Shown here: positions 1-7,448 of the stretch, piece by piece | Numbering within the stretch: the first letter of the stretch is position 1 | How the letters are laid out: every line of letters begins with the position of its first letter | From: DATAPE01 sp034667545 | GTDB lineage: Bacteria; Actinomycetota; CADDZG01; WHSQ01 | Length of the DNA stretch: 23,852 nucleotides | Reading direction: 5' to 3' | NCBI GenBank assembly: GCA_034667545.1 | Contig: JAXDJR010000069.1 | Location: forward strand, 1 to 23,852 | Translations under genes and position numbers: made by a program | Notes under the pieces: generated by a model | Databases searched by the model: none | What the model saw: only the letters and a program-made list of their open reading frames with translations | Told to the model about the DNA's origin: nothing

Positions 1-20
1 TGGCTCCGGCGGCGGAACGG

Positions 21-725
21 ATGCCGCACATATTGCGCCGTCTGAAGAAGGCCTATCCGGATGCCCGCATCGCGCTGAACTTCGACACCGGATTGCAGTG
101 CCTCATCGCCGTGATGCTCTCGGCTCAGACGACCGATGAACAGGTCAACCGCGTCACCGCAACTCTCTTTCAGAAATATCACGGCCCCCAGGACTATCTC
201 GCCGCAGGTGAAGAGGAGCTGCAGCTCGAGATCCGCGCCACGGGATTCTTCAGGCAGAAGACTCGCTCGCTGCGGGGAATGTGCCGCGCCCTGATCGACC
301 ATCATGGCGGCGAGGTGCCGAAGACCATGAAGGAGCTCATTGCCCTGCCGGGTGTCGCCCGCAAGACTGCCAACATCGTCCTTGGCAATGTGTACCCGGA
401 GCAAGCTCGTCGCGATCCCGACTACGGCATCGCCGTCGACACGCACGTCGGCCGTCTCTCGGTCCGCCTTGGCCTCACCTCTTTGGGTTCCAAAGAGGCG
501 GAGGGGATCGAGCGAGACCTCATGGCTCTTGTCCCCAAACGGGATTGGTACCGCTTTTCCTACCTGTTCATCGAGCACGGCCGCCGGACCTGCACCGCCA
601 AGAGACCGTTCTGCGAGATCTGCCCGGTCGAGCCTCTTTGTCCCTCGAGCCAGGAGGCGGGGCTGGGGGATCTGTACCGCGCGGCGCCAGCGAAGCCACG
701 CCCGGGGCGCACAACGCGGGCCTAA
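21..725 (+). CDS. nth: Endonuclease III (DNA glycosylase/AP lyase), 5' end at window edge
   Basis: Base-excision repair enzyme that removes oxidised pyrimidines and cleaves the abasic site. The helix-hairpin-helix segment LPGVARKTANIVL carries the catalytic Lys (K115 counted from the ATG at 21), and the catalytic Asp is D140 in VDTHV. The C-terminal [4Fe-4S] loop is complete: C191, C198, C201 and C207 with the canonical C-x6-C-x2-C-x5-C spacing. Between hairpin and Asp there are about seven more residues than in the E. coli enzyme (PEQARRDPDY region). The frame stays open to base 3 and E. coli Nth has about six more N-terminal residues, so the real start may lie just outside the window; no convincing ribosome-binding site precedes the ATG. 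The C-terminal ~25 residues after the cluster are basic and low complexity. Family assignment is secure; the start is not. Confidence 0.93.
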   Translation: MPHILRRLKKAYPDARIALNFDTGLQCLIAVMLSAQTTDEQVNRVTATLFQKYHGPQDYLAAGEEELQLEIRATGFFRQKTRSLRGMCRALIDHHGGEVPKTMKELIALPGVARKTANIVLGNVYPEQARRDPDYGIAVDTHVGRLSVRLGLTSLGSKEAEGIERDLMALVPKRDWYRFSYLFIEHGRRTCTAKRPFCEICPVEPLCPSSQEAGLGDLYRAAPAKPRPGRTTRA

Positions 726-776
726 CCCGTACCCGAACCCAGCGCGTTCTCGCGAGGACCTTCACAGAGGCCGCCG

Positions 777-782
777 TACCAT
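777..782 (+). promoter_or_regulatory. Putative -10 box of a leaderless ispH promoter
   Basis: TACCAT fits the actinobacterial TANNNT -10 pattern and lies 6 nt before the GTG start at 789, so transcription would begin at or next to the start codon. No Shine-Dalgarno sequence precedes that GTG. No clear -35 element is visible. This is inference from sequence alone. Confidence 0.4.
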
Positions 783-788
783 GGAAAC

Positions 789-1754
789 GTGAAGAAAGTG
801 ATCCTTGCTGCTCCCCGTGGCTACTGCGCCGGCGTCGACCGCGCCGTCCAGATCGTCGAGAGAGCTCTCGGCACCCTCGGCGCACCCGTCTACGTGCGTA
901 AGGAGATCGTGCATAACCGCCACGTGGTTGCCGACCTCGAAGCGCGCGGTGCGATCTTCGTGGAGTCCGAAGGCGAGATTCCCGAGGGTCAGGTGTGCGT
1001 GTTTTCGGCCCACGGCGTATCGCCCGAGGTCCGCAGGAACGCCGAGGCCCGCCACCTCCAGGTGATCGATGCGACCTGTCCCCTCGTCACCAAGGTCCAT
1101 CTCGAGGCGAAGCGGTTCGCGCGGGCCGGCCGAAAGATCGTGTTGATCGGTCATGAAGGCCACGAAGAGATAGAGGGCACGGCCGGGGAGGTGCCCGAAG
1201 ACACACACGTCATAGAGAGCACTTCGCAGCTTGCAGGTTTGCCGCTTGAGCCAGGGGAGCCAGTCGCTTACCTCACCCAAACCACCCTCTCGGTTGACGA
1301 CACGCTGAGCGTGGTTGAGGGGTTGCGCGAGCGTTTCACTGACCTCGCCGGCCCCCATTCGGACGATATCTGCTATGCGACCCAGAACCGGCAGGTCGCC
1401 GTTAAAGCGATCGCTCCCGATGCCGACGTCGTGCTCATCGTCGGTGCTGTGAACTCCAGCAATTCCAACCGCATGGTCGAGGTCGCCAAGGTGGCCGGTA
1501 CCCCCGCCTACCTGGTTCCCGACGAGACTTTCCTGGATCCGCGGTGGCTGGATGGTGTCGAAGTCGTCGGCGTGAGCTCGGGTGCAAGCGCCCCCGAGGT
1601 GCTGGTCGACCGGCTACTCGAGAAGCTCGCCGAGCTTGGTTACAGCGAAGTGGAAACGAAGGAAGTAACCAGCGAGGACGTCACCTTCTCGTTGCCGCCA
1701 TGGCTTCGACCGCAATCGACTGAAGATCCCGCGCCAGAGCGCCGGGCGGTCTGA
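789..1754 (+). CDS. ispH: 4-hydroxy-3-methylbut-2-enyl diphosphate reductase
   Basis: Last enzyme of the MEP isoprenoid pathway; it reduces HMBPP to IPP and DMAPP with a [4Fe-4S] cluster. The three cluster cysteines are present: C13 in PRGYCAGVDRA, C97 in DATCPLVTKVH and C195 in DICYATQNRQ. Substrate-binding signatures follow in family order: VHNRHVV, AHGVSP, GHEGHEEIEGT (His and catalytic Glu), TQTTLS, SSNSNRM and SSGASAPE. At 321 residues it has full family length. The GTG at 789 is chosen because the protein then begins MKKVILAAPRGYCAG as in homologues. It lacks a Shine-Dalgarno but has a TANNNT box 6 nt upstream. The gene converges on the pterin dehydratase gene with only 3 bp between the stops, and no hairpin is seen between them. 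The final ~20 residues are variable. Confidence 0.97.
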   Translation: MKKVILAAPRGYCAGVDRAVQIVERALGTLGAPVYVRKEIVHNRHVVADLEARGAIFVESEGEIPEGQVCVFSAHGVSPEVRRNAEARHLQVIDATCPLVTKVHLEAKRFARAGRKIVLIGHEGHEEIEGTAGEVPEDTHVIESTSQLAGLPLEPGEPVAYLTQTTLSVDDTLSVVEGLRERFTDLAGPHSDDICYATQNRQVAVKAIAPDADVVLIVGAVNSSNSNRMVEVAKVAGTPAYLVPDETFLDPRWLDGVEVVGVSSGASAPEVLVDRLLEKLAELGYSEVETKEVTSEDVTFSLPPWLRPQSTEDPAPERRAV

Positions 1755-1757
1755 TAC

Positions 1758-2051
1758 TCAGCCGAGCGTCTGTTCGATCTCGCTGGCCAGGTCGAAGTCC
1801 AGTGCGGTGAGGCCCCCCTCCGAGTGTGTGGATAAGGCCAGGCGCACCCTGCTGTAGCGGATGTCGATATCCGGGTGGTGGTCATATCGATCCGCGAGCT
1901 TCGCGACCCCCGTCACGAATTTGATAGCAGAGGGAAAGTCGTCGAACTCGTAAACCTTCAGGATCTCGTCACCCTCGCGCTCCCAGTCCGCGGAGAGCTC
2001 GTCCAGCCGTTGTTCGATCTCTTCTTCATCCAGTAGATGAACCTCTGCCAC
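1758..2051 (-). CDS. Pterin-4a-carbinolamine dehydratase (PCD/DCoH family)
   Basis: Small enzyme of the 4a-hydroxytetrahydrobiopterin dehydratase fold, which dehydrates pterin-4a-carbinolamine and is often kept in bacteria lacking an obvious aromatic hydroxylase nearby. The family signature is clear: YDHHPDIDIRYSRV with the double His, then STHSEGGLTALDFDLA with the third His and Asp. The reading frame opens at an ATG at 2072, but an excellent CAGGAGG lies inside that extension, 5 nt before a GTG at 2051. The GTG start (VAEVHLLDEEE) gives 97 residues, the normal family length, so I prefer it. The gene is convergent with ispH and divergent from the ygfZ-like gene. Nothing here shows which pterin-dependent enzyme it serves. 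Confidence 0.88.
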   Translation of the reverse strand: MAEVHLLDEEEIEQRLDELSADWEREGDEILKVYEFDDFPSAIKFVTGVAKLADRYDHHPDIDIRYSRVRLALSTHSEGGLTALDFDLASEIEQTLG

Positions 2052-2087
2052 GCACGCCTCCTGGGGCTTCATTGTGAGATGCGGGCG

Positions 2088-2093
2088 AACATA
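2088..2093 (-). promoter_or_regulatory. Possible -10 box for the pterin dehydratase gene
   Basis: On the minus strand this reads TATGTT, a TANNNT match. It would start transcription near 2081 and leave a ~30 nt leader containing the GGAGG before the GTG start at 2051. A second match, TATTGT, lies at 2120-2115. No -35 is convincing, so this is weak evidence. Confidence 0.25.
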
Positions 2094-2107
2094 TCGCGCA
2101 TCGCGCC

Positions 2108-2971
2108 GTGGTGGACAATAGAAAGGATATGTCTGACCTGTTGAGATTCGCCGACCGCTCCGACCGGGCCAAGCTTCGTGTCACAGGGCCCCAGCGTGCG
2201 TGGTTCTTGGACCAGATCCTGACCCAATCGTTCCAGGACATGGGCCCCGGGGACGCACGAGACGCTGCGCTGATCACGGTCCACGGACGCATGACTGCCT
2301 ATATGGAGGCTGTGTGCACCCCCGACGCCTTCCTTATCCACCTGGAACCAGAGCTCCGAGAGGCAGCGGTCTCTACGCTCGCGAAGTACGTCCTTGCCAC
2401 GCAGGTGGAGATCATCGACGTGACCGACGAGATGGGCCTGATGCTCATCGTCGGTCCGGGCTGGCGGGGAGTGGTCCCCGATACGGGGGCCGCGACCCAG
2501 CAGGCAACATCGTCGCTCGGGGTGGAAGCGGGTTACGTATGGGTCGGCCGTGGCGAGACCGCCGCGCTCCGCGCGGCTCTCGAGCGGGCTGGAGGCCGGC
2601 CGATCGCCGAAGACGAGCTCGAGTCGATCCGGATCTCCAATGGGGTGGCCCGGTGGGGGCGCGACATGGACGAGAAGACCTTTCCCCAGGAAGCCGGCGT
2701 GGACGAGCGAGCGGTTCACTACGAGAAGGGCTGCTATCTGGGCCAGGAAGCCATGGCCAAGATCCATTTCCGCGGCAAGGTGAACCGGCGGCTGGCGCGA
2801 GTGCGAGGTGACGCGCCCCTCGCGGCTGGGACGGATGTGGTGCTCGAGGGAACCACCGTCGGAAGGGTTACCAGTGCATCGGATGGAACGGGGCTGGCGC
2901 TGATCCGATACACAGTCCAGACGGGAGCAATGGTCACCATCGGAGAAGCCAAGGCCGAGGTGGTCGGGTGA
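2108..2971 (+). CDS. YgfZ/GcvT-domain folate-binding protein
   Basis: Member of the YgfZ (COG0354, IBA57-like) branch of the aminomethyltransferase fold. These tetrahydrofolate-binding proteins support assembly or repair of certain [4Fe-4S] enzymes, such as radical-SAM proteins. The diagnostic C-terminal signature EKGCYLGQE is intact, with the key Cys at residue 209, followed by the usual beta-barrel segment (RGKVNRRLARVRGD). The N-terminal GcvT-like part covers roughly residues 10-200. The start is uncertain: GTG 2108 gives 287 residues, and an ATG at 2129 (MSDLLRF) gives 280. Neither has a well-spaced Shine-Dalgarno; GACAAT at 2114-2119 resembles a -10 box that would make the ATG leaderless. 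The substrate protein is unknown, but lipA, ispH and nth nearby encode Fe-S enzymes, which fits the role. Confidence 0.85.
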   Translation: MVDNRKDMSDLLRFADRSDRAKLRVTGPQRAWFLDQILTQSFQDMGPGDARDAALITVHGRMTAYMEAVCTPDAFLIHLEPELREAAVSTLAKYVLATQVEIIDVTDEMGLMLIVGPGWRGVVPDTGAATQQATSSLGVEAGYVWVGRGETAALRAALERAGGRPIAEDELESIRISNGVARWGRDMDEKTFPQEAGVDERAVHYEKGCYLGQEAMAKIHFRGKVNRRLARVRGDAPLAAGTDVVLEGTTVGRVTSASDGTGLALIRYTVQTGAMVTIGEAKAEVVG

Positions 2972-2993
2972 CCCGTCGCCGCGAGCTGGTCGG

Positions 2994-3593
2994 GTGACGC
3001 ATCACTACGAAGGGGACGACCTGATCGTTCGCAAGGTAGAGGTGGGCTCCTTCGATAACAACGTCTATGTGCTCGAATGCCCCGAGACGCACGAAGCTCT
3101 CCTGGTAGACGGATGCTTCGACGCGGACGCGATCGTGGCCGCCGCCGACGGGACAAAGGTCATCGCCATCCTTCAGACCCACGGCCATCCCGATCATGTC
3201 CAGGCTCTGGGTGAGCTGAAAGAGAGACTGAGCGTGCCGGTCTACGCGCACGCGGCTGACGACTATCCAGTAGGGATCGATCGCTCCGTCGAGGACGGCG
3301 ACGAGATCGCTTTCGGCAACCGGTCGGTCACTGCATTGCACACGCCCGGTCACACGCCGGGGGGTACGTGCTACCTGTCCGGCCGGCACCTCGTCGCCGG
3401 CGACACCCTGTTTCCCGGGGGGCCGGGTAATACCAGGAAGGACGGTCGGGCGTTCGCCCAGATCATCGATTCGATCCAGAGAAAGCTGTTCGTGCTGCCC
3501 GACGACACGGTGGTCTACCCGGGCCACGGAGCGGACACCACCATCGGCGCAGAGAAACCCCATCTGCAGGAGTGGATAGATCGCGGCTGGTAA
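2994..3593 (+). CDS. Metallo-beta-lactamase-fold hydrolase, glyoxalase-II-like
   Basis: Single-domain MBL-fold metalloenzyme of 199 residues. Metal ligands are all visible: H63-G-H65-P-D67-H68 (HxHxDH), H120 in GHTPGG, D137 in AGDTLFPG and H178 in YPGHG. This set is typical of dinuclear Zn/Fe thioester hydrolases of the hydroxyacylglutathione-hydrolase-like group. There is no C-terminal helical domain as in classical glyoxalase II, so the thiol substrate is open; in actinobacteria a mycothiol-type conjugate would be plausible, but that is inference. The GTG start lies 22 bp after the ygfZ stop and in the second copy of a short direct repeat, so the two genes are probably co-transcribed. The ribosome-binding site is poor. 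Confidence 0.9.
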   Translation: MTHHYEGDDLIVRKVEVGSFDNNVYVLECPETHEALLVDGCFDADAIVAAADGTKVIAILQTHGHPDHVQALGELKERLSVPVYAHAADDYPVGIDRSVEDGDEIAFGNRSVTALHTPGHTPGGTCYLSGRHLVAGDTLFPGGPGNTRKDGRAFAQIIDSIQRKLFVLPDDTVVYPGHGADTTIGAEKPHLQEWIDRGW

Positions 3594-3612
3594 CAGGCAA
3601 CCGTAGTTAGTT

Positions 3613-3620
3613 AAGGGGTG
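3613..3620 (+). promoter_or_regulatory. Shine-Dalgarno of the molybdopterin oxidoreductase gene
   Basis: AAGGGGTG ends 8 nt before the ATG at 3629. It supports that start and makes this gene independently translated. Confidence 0.6.
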
Positions 3621-3628
3621 AGCGCACA

Positions 3629-5176
3629 ATGGGTGTCGTGGAGGCGAAGCCCGATTCCGTGACCGCAGGGGAGTTCCGGCGCCGCGCGCGCCTTGCCGGG
3701 TTCGTAGCGGCGGCCGTCGCACTCCTAGCGCTCTTCGTCGCCTCCCTGCTGTCGCCGGCGGTCCCCTTCGCACCTGCAGCCTTGGGTCAGGACATCATCC
3801 GCGCAACGCCGGTTTCGGTTTCGAACTTCTTCATCCAACGTCTTGGGCACCTCGCGCAGCAAATGCTCACTGCAGGAGTCATGCTGGCCGCTTTGTTCCT
3901 CGGGGGCGAGGCGCTGTTCCGCTCCTCCACCGAACGGCGTATCAGGCCGGGCGTGGCCGCGATCGTTTTGGGTGTAGTTGCCGCTATAGCTGCGGCAAGC
4001 GCGAACGGAGCATCGATCGTTGGGGTTGCCGTGGTCACCGCTGCCGCTGCCTGCCTGTATGTGATCGCCGCTCGTAGCTCGTACGACAGCATCGCGGGAG
4101 GGTCACCTACGGATGAGGGCCGCAGACGAAGCCTTCGGGTCGGCGGGGCATGGACCGTTGGGTTGCTGGCGGGTGGTGGAGTGGTGGCGTGGCTGGCGTC
4201 GAAGCTCGGCGGGCCGAACACGAATGTGTCGGTAGCCCAAGCGTCGGTCAAGGTAGCCGGCGCGCGCCAGGGAAGCTTTCCCGACATCCCCGGGCTGACC
4301 CCGGAGGTCACGCCGGCGAAGGATCACTACGTTGTGGACGTTGACATCATCGATCCACGCGTCGAGGCGTCGACGTGGAAGTTGAGTGTGAGCGGGTTGG
4401 TGGACAAACCGATGGTGCTCTCTTTCGCCGAGCTCCAGTCCAGGTTCGAGCTGGTGGAGGAGTACGCGGTGCTGACTTGCATCTCGAACAAAGTAGGCGG
4501 CAACCTGGCAGGGAACTCGATCTGGACGGGCGTCCGACTGAGGGACGTGCTGAACCAGGCACAAGTGAAACCGGGTGCGGTAGACCTCGTGTTGCGAGGG
4601 GCCGACTCATATCTTGACTCGATCCCCCTCAACCGCGCGATGGATCCCAGCGTGCTGCTGGCGATCGCTCAGGATAGAAAACCCCTGCGCCAAGAGCACG
4701 GTTTCCCATGCCGCCTTCGTATCCCTGCCATCTACGGGATGAAGAACGTGAAGTGGCTCCAATCCATAGAGCTCGTCAACAGCGATTTCATCGGTTACTG
4801 GCAGAGCCGCGGGTGGAACGACACCGCTATCGTCCATACCGAGTCCAGGATCGACGTTGCGGGCAATGGCGGGTCGGCCTCCCGGGGACATCCAACGTGG
4901 ATAGCAGGGATCGCGTGGGCCGGTGACAGGGGCATCTCGAAGGTGGAAGTGTCGGCCGACGGCGGCAAGATGTGGCATCAGGCCATGCTGAAAGATGCGA
5001 TCGGCCCGTTCGCGTGGCGATTGTGGGCTTATCGCTGGACCCCCGAGACGGCCGGGGACGTGCAGGTGCTGTGTCGCGCAACCGACGGCACCGGGGCTAC
5101 GCAGACCCCTCGACATCGCGACCCGTTTCCCTCGGGAGCGAGTGGCTATCCGGAGTCGCAGGTGACTGTCGACTAG
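3629..5176 (+). CDS. Membrane-anchored molybdopterin-dependent oxidoreductase (sulfite oxidase fold)
   Basis: 515-residue protein in two parts. The N-terminal ~210 residues hold about five hydrophobic segments (near residues 23-45, 82-100, 108-131, 133-152 and 172-190). The rest is an oxidoreductase molybdopterin-binding domain of the sulfite oxidase/YedY superfamily. The Mo-ligating Cys is C284 in YAVLTCISNK, followed by the GxxIWTGVRLRDVL and RIPAIYGMKNVKW segments typical of the family. The C-terminus (~420-510) matches the Mo-co dimerisation domain (KVEVSADGGKMW, WRLWAYRWTP). No heme-binding CxxCH motif is present, so the electron acceptor is unknown. The architecture resembles the mycobacterial Rv0218 type. 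The substrate cannot be read from sequence. mntH starts 68 bp downstream. Confidence 0.88.
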   Translation: MGVVEAKPDSVTAGEFRRRARLAGFVAAAVALLALFVASLLSPAVPFAPAALGQDIIRATPVSVSNFFIQRLGHLAQQMLTAGVMLAALFLGGEALFRSSTERRIRPGVAAIVLGVVAAIAAASANGASIVGVAVVTAAAACLYVIAARSSYDSIAGGSPTDEGRRRSLRVGGAWTVGLLAGGGVVAWLASKLGGPNTNVSVAQASVKVAGARQGSFPDIPGLTPEVTPAKDHYVVDVDIIDPRVEASTWKLSVSGLVDKPMVLSFAELQSRFELVEEYAVLTCISNKVGGNLAGNSIWTGVRLRDVLNQAQVKPGAVDLVLRGADSYLDSIPLNRAMDPSVLLAIAQDRKPLRQEHGFPCRLRIPAIYGMKNVKWLQSIELVNSDFIGYWQSRGWNDTAIVHTESRIDVAGNGGSASRGHPTWIAGIAWAGDRGISKVEVSADGGKMWHQAMLKDAIGPFAWRLWAYRWTPETAGDVQVLCRATDGTGATQTPRHRDPFPSGASGYPESQVTVD

Positions 5177-5230
5177 CAGTACAACCGGTCGACGAGGAGC
5201 CTTCCACCGGGCGCCGGCGCCACCAGCCCT

Positions 5231-5236
5231 TACATT
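5231..5236 (+). promoter_or_regulatory. Putative -10 box of a leaderless mntH promoter
   Basis: TACATT fits TANNNT and lies 8 nt before the ATG at 5245, which has no Shine-Dalgarno. This placement predicts a transcript starting at or beside the start codon and would drive the four overlapped genes downstream. No -35 element is obvious. Confidence 0.4.
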
Positions 5237-5244
5237 GGACGGCG

Positions 5245-6552
5245 ATGGCTAAAGGCGAAGTTGCCGATCCCACTACGGCTTCGAAAGCGTCCAATGCCCG
5301 CGTAGCTTCCGCTGCGGAGGACGCCCTGGTGGGCAAGACCACCGGTACGCGCCGGTTCCTTCCCTTCCTGGGCCCGGCTTTCATCGCCGCGGTTGCCTAT
5401 ATGGACCCGGGAAACTTCGCTACGAACATCCAGGGTGGGTCACAGTTCGGCTACCTGCTCGTCTGGGTCGTTGTAATGGCGAACCTCATGGCGATGCTGA
5501 TCCAGATCCTTTCGGCCAAGCTCGGTATTGCAACCGGCCGCAACCTCCCCGAGCTGATCCGGGACACGTTCTCCAAGCCCGTAGTCATCGTCTTGTGGCT
5601 GCTGGCCGAAGTCGTAGCGATGGCCACCGACCTGGCCGAGTTCCTGGGGGCCGCGCTGGGCTTCAACCTGCTGTTCGGGTTGCCCCTCTTTCCCGCCGGG
5701 ATCCTGACCGGAATCGTCACCTTTCTGATCTTGGGTTTGCAGCAGCGAGGCTTCAGGCCCCTGGAGGCTGTCATCACCGCGCTCGTCGGTGTGATCGCAC
5801 TCTGTTACCTCGTGGAACTGATCCTCGGGAAGCCGGATTTCGCCGCCGCCGGCCACAGCTTCCTGCCGCCGGAGTTCCGCGGCAGCGAGAGCGTGTTACT
5901 CGCAACGGGCATCCTTGGGGCGACGGTGATGCCGCACGTCATCTACCTTCACTCCGCGCTCACTCAGAATCGCATAGTCGTGCGCGACGAGATGCGTTTA
6001 AAGCGCTTGATGCGATTCCAGGTCGTCGACGTCCTGATAGCGATGGGGCTCGCAGGATTGATCAACGTCGCCATGCTGATGATGGCGGCAGCAGTGTTCC
6101 ACCGCTCCGGAGCCGTCAACGTCGCGAGCATCCAGGATGCGCACCGCACGCTCAAACCCTTGGTAGGCAATGCCTCGAGCGTTGTCTTTGCTGTGTCCCT
6201 GTTGGCATCGGGGCTTTCTTCTTCTACCGTGGGAACCATGGCAGGCCAAGTGATCATGCAGGGCTTCTTGAACTGGCACATACCCATATGGGTGCGCCGC
6301 CTGGCCACGATGTTGCCGGCGCTGATCGTGATCGGAGTGGGCCTGAACCCCACTCGGACCTTGGTGATCAGTCAAGTTGTTCTGTCCTTCGGGATCCCGT
6401 TCGCACTGATTCCCCTTGTCAGGTTCACGTCCAAACGCGAGCTGATGGGGCCGCTTCAGAACTTGACCCTGACGACCGCGGTCGCCACGTTCCTGGCACT
6501 GTTGATCACCGGGCTAAACCTGTTTTTGATCTGGGGATTCGTGACCGGCTGA
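5245..6552 (+). CDS. mntH: Nramp-family divalent metal transporter (Mn2+/Fe2+ uptake)
   Basis: Proton-coupled divalent metal importer of the cytoplasmic membrane, 435 residues with about 11 hydrophobic helices. The TM1 metal-binding motif D54-P-G-N57 and the TM6 motif M229-P-H231 (TVMPHVIYLHS) are both intact. The TM6 Met is the residue that favours transition metals over Ca/Mg in this family, so this is a genuine transition-metal transporter and not an Mg-type relative. The frame stays open much further upstream, overlapping the oxidoreductase gene, but homology begins after the ATG at 5245. The first ~35 residues are a polar cytoplasmic tail. The stop overlaps the universal stress protein ATG by one base (TGATG), indicating translational coupling. 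No MntR- or Fur-type operator was recognised upstream. Confidence 0.93.
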   Translation: MAKGEVADPTTASKASNARVASAAEDALVGKTTGTRRFLPFLGPAFIAAVAYMDPGNFATNIQGGSQFGYLLVWVVVMANLMAMLIQILSAKLGIATGRNLPELIRDTFSKPVVIVLWLLAEVVAMATDLAEFLGAALGFNLLFGLPLFPAGILTGIVTFLILGLQQRGFRPLEAVITALVGVIALCYLVELILGKPDFAAAGHSFLPPEFRGSESVLLATGILGATVMPHVIYLHSALTQNRIVVRDEMRLKRLMRFQVVDVLIAMGLAGLINVAMLMMAAAVFHRSGAVNVASIQDAHRTLKPLVGNASSVVFAVSLLASGLSSSTVGTMAGQVIMQGFLNWHIPIWVRRLATMLPALIVIGVGLNPTRTLVISQVVLSFGIPFALIPLVRFTSKRELMGPLQNLTLTTAVATFLALLITGLNLFLIWGFVTG

Positions 6553-7448
6553 TGTTCAAACACATATTGGTTCCGTTGGACGGTTCTCGCCTCGCAGAGG
6601 ACATCCTCGCTCCGGTCGAGTCCTTCGCAGCGCGCTTCGGCTCGCGCGTTACCCTGCTCCACGTCGTCGAACGCGATCCGCCTGAGCGGGTGCACGGAGA
6701 ACCACATCTGACGACGAAGACAGAGAGCGAGAATTATCTCGACGGCGTTGCGCGCCACATGATTGCTACGGGCATCCAGGTCGACGTGCACGTCCACGAG
6801 CGCTCTGTTGCCGATGTCGCGGCCGCGTTGGACGCTCACGCTCACGAGTACGAGGTCGATCTGATCGCTATGTGCAAGCATGGCCGTTCCGGTATCAGGG
6901 ATGTGGTCGCCGGCGGCATCGCGCAGCAGATCATGCGCGGCGGCGGCACTTCGATCCTGCTGCGTCCGCCCCAAGAGGAGGATGTGGGGGCGTCCTTCGA
7001 GCTGCGAAGGATCCTGCTGCCTATCGACCTACAGCACGATCGCGATGCGGTCATCGAAGCCGGGTCAGTGATCGCGCGTGCGTATGGTTCCTCCATCCGG
7101 TTGCTAACGGTGGTTCCCTCGCTTGCGACCGCGCGTCAAGGGAGCGTTGCCGCACGGCTGTTGCCGGGAGCCACCGCGGAAAGCCTCCGTATGGAGATCG
7201 ACGAGGCGGCCGAACAGCTCACCGCGCATGCCGGGCGCTTCAAGGACGCCGGTATCGAGACGACAGGCACTATCCGGGATGAGGAACCCGCGGCGGCGAT
7301 CCTCGATGAAGCGCGCGGAAGCGGGGCGGATCTGATCATCCTGAGCACCCACGCTCAGTCCGGCTTCAACGCCTGGTACGGGGGGAGCACAGGGCTGCGG
7401 GTGATCACCGGCTCGCCGGCGACACTTCTCTTGCTCCGGGAGCTATGA
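6552..7448 (+). CDS. Universal stress protein, tandem UspA domains
   Basis: 298-residue cytoplasmic protein with two UspA (Rossmann-like) domains. Domain 1 is residues ~1-145 (FKHILVPLDGS at the start, GRSGIRDVVAGGIAQQIM near its end). Domain 2 is ~150-298 (LRRILLPIDL, HAQSGFNAWYGGSTGLRV, then ATLLLLREL). The nucleotide-binding loop of ATP-binding Usps (GxxG...GS) is recognisable in both but imperfect: domain 1 has GG where GS is usual, and the first Gly of the domain 2 loop is replaced. Nucleotide binding is therefore uncertain. The ATG overlaps the mntH stop by one base and the stop overlaps the next ATG by four. Together with mntH this looks like a metal/stress-response unit; a regulatory role on the transporter is inference. 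Confidence 0.9.
   Translation: MFKHILVPLDGSRLAEDILAPVESFAARFGSRVTLLHVVERDPPERVHGEPHLTTKTESENYLDGVARHMIATGIQVDVHVHERSVADVAAALDAHAHEYEVDLIAMCKHGRSGIRDVVAGGIAQQIMRGGGTSILLRPPQEEDVGASFELRRILLPIDLQHDRDAVIEAGSVIARAYGSSIRLLTVVPSLATARQGSVAARLLPGATAESLRMEIDEAAEQLTAHAGRFKDAGIETTGTIRDEEPAAAILDEARGSGADLIILSTHAQSGFNAWYGGSTGLRVITGSPATLLLLREL

Noticed and set aside
281..901. 206-residue + frame across nth and ispH
   Set aside because: Out-of-frame shadow of two well-supported genes; composition dominated by Arg and Pro.
2069..2767. 232-residue minus-strand frame over the ygfZ-like gene
   Set aside because: The + strand protein has the diagnostic KGCYLGQE signature; the antisense translation shows no domain.
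4972..5244. 91-residue N-terminal extension of the Nramp transporter
   Set aside because: It overlaps the end of the oxidoreductase gene and has no Nramp homology; the ATG at 5245 begins the family sequence.
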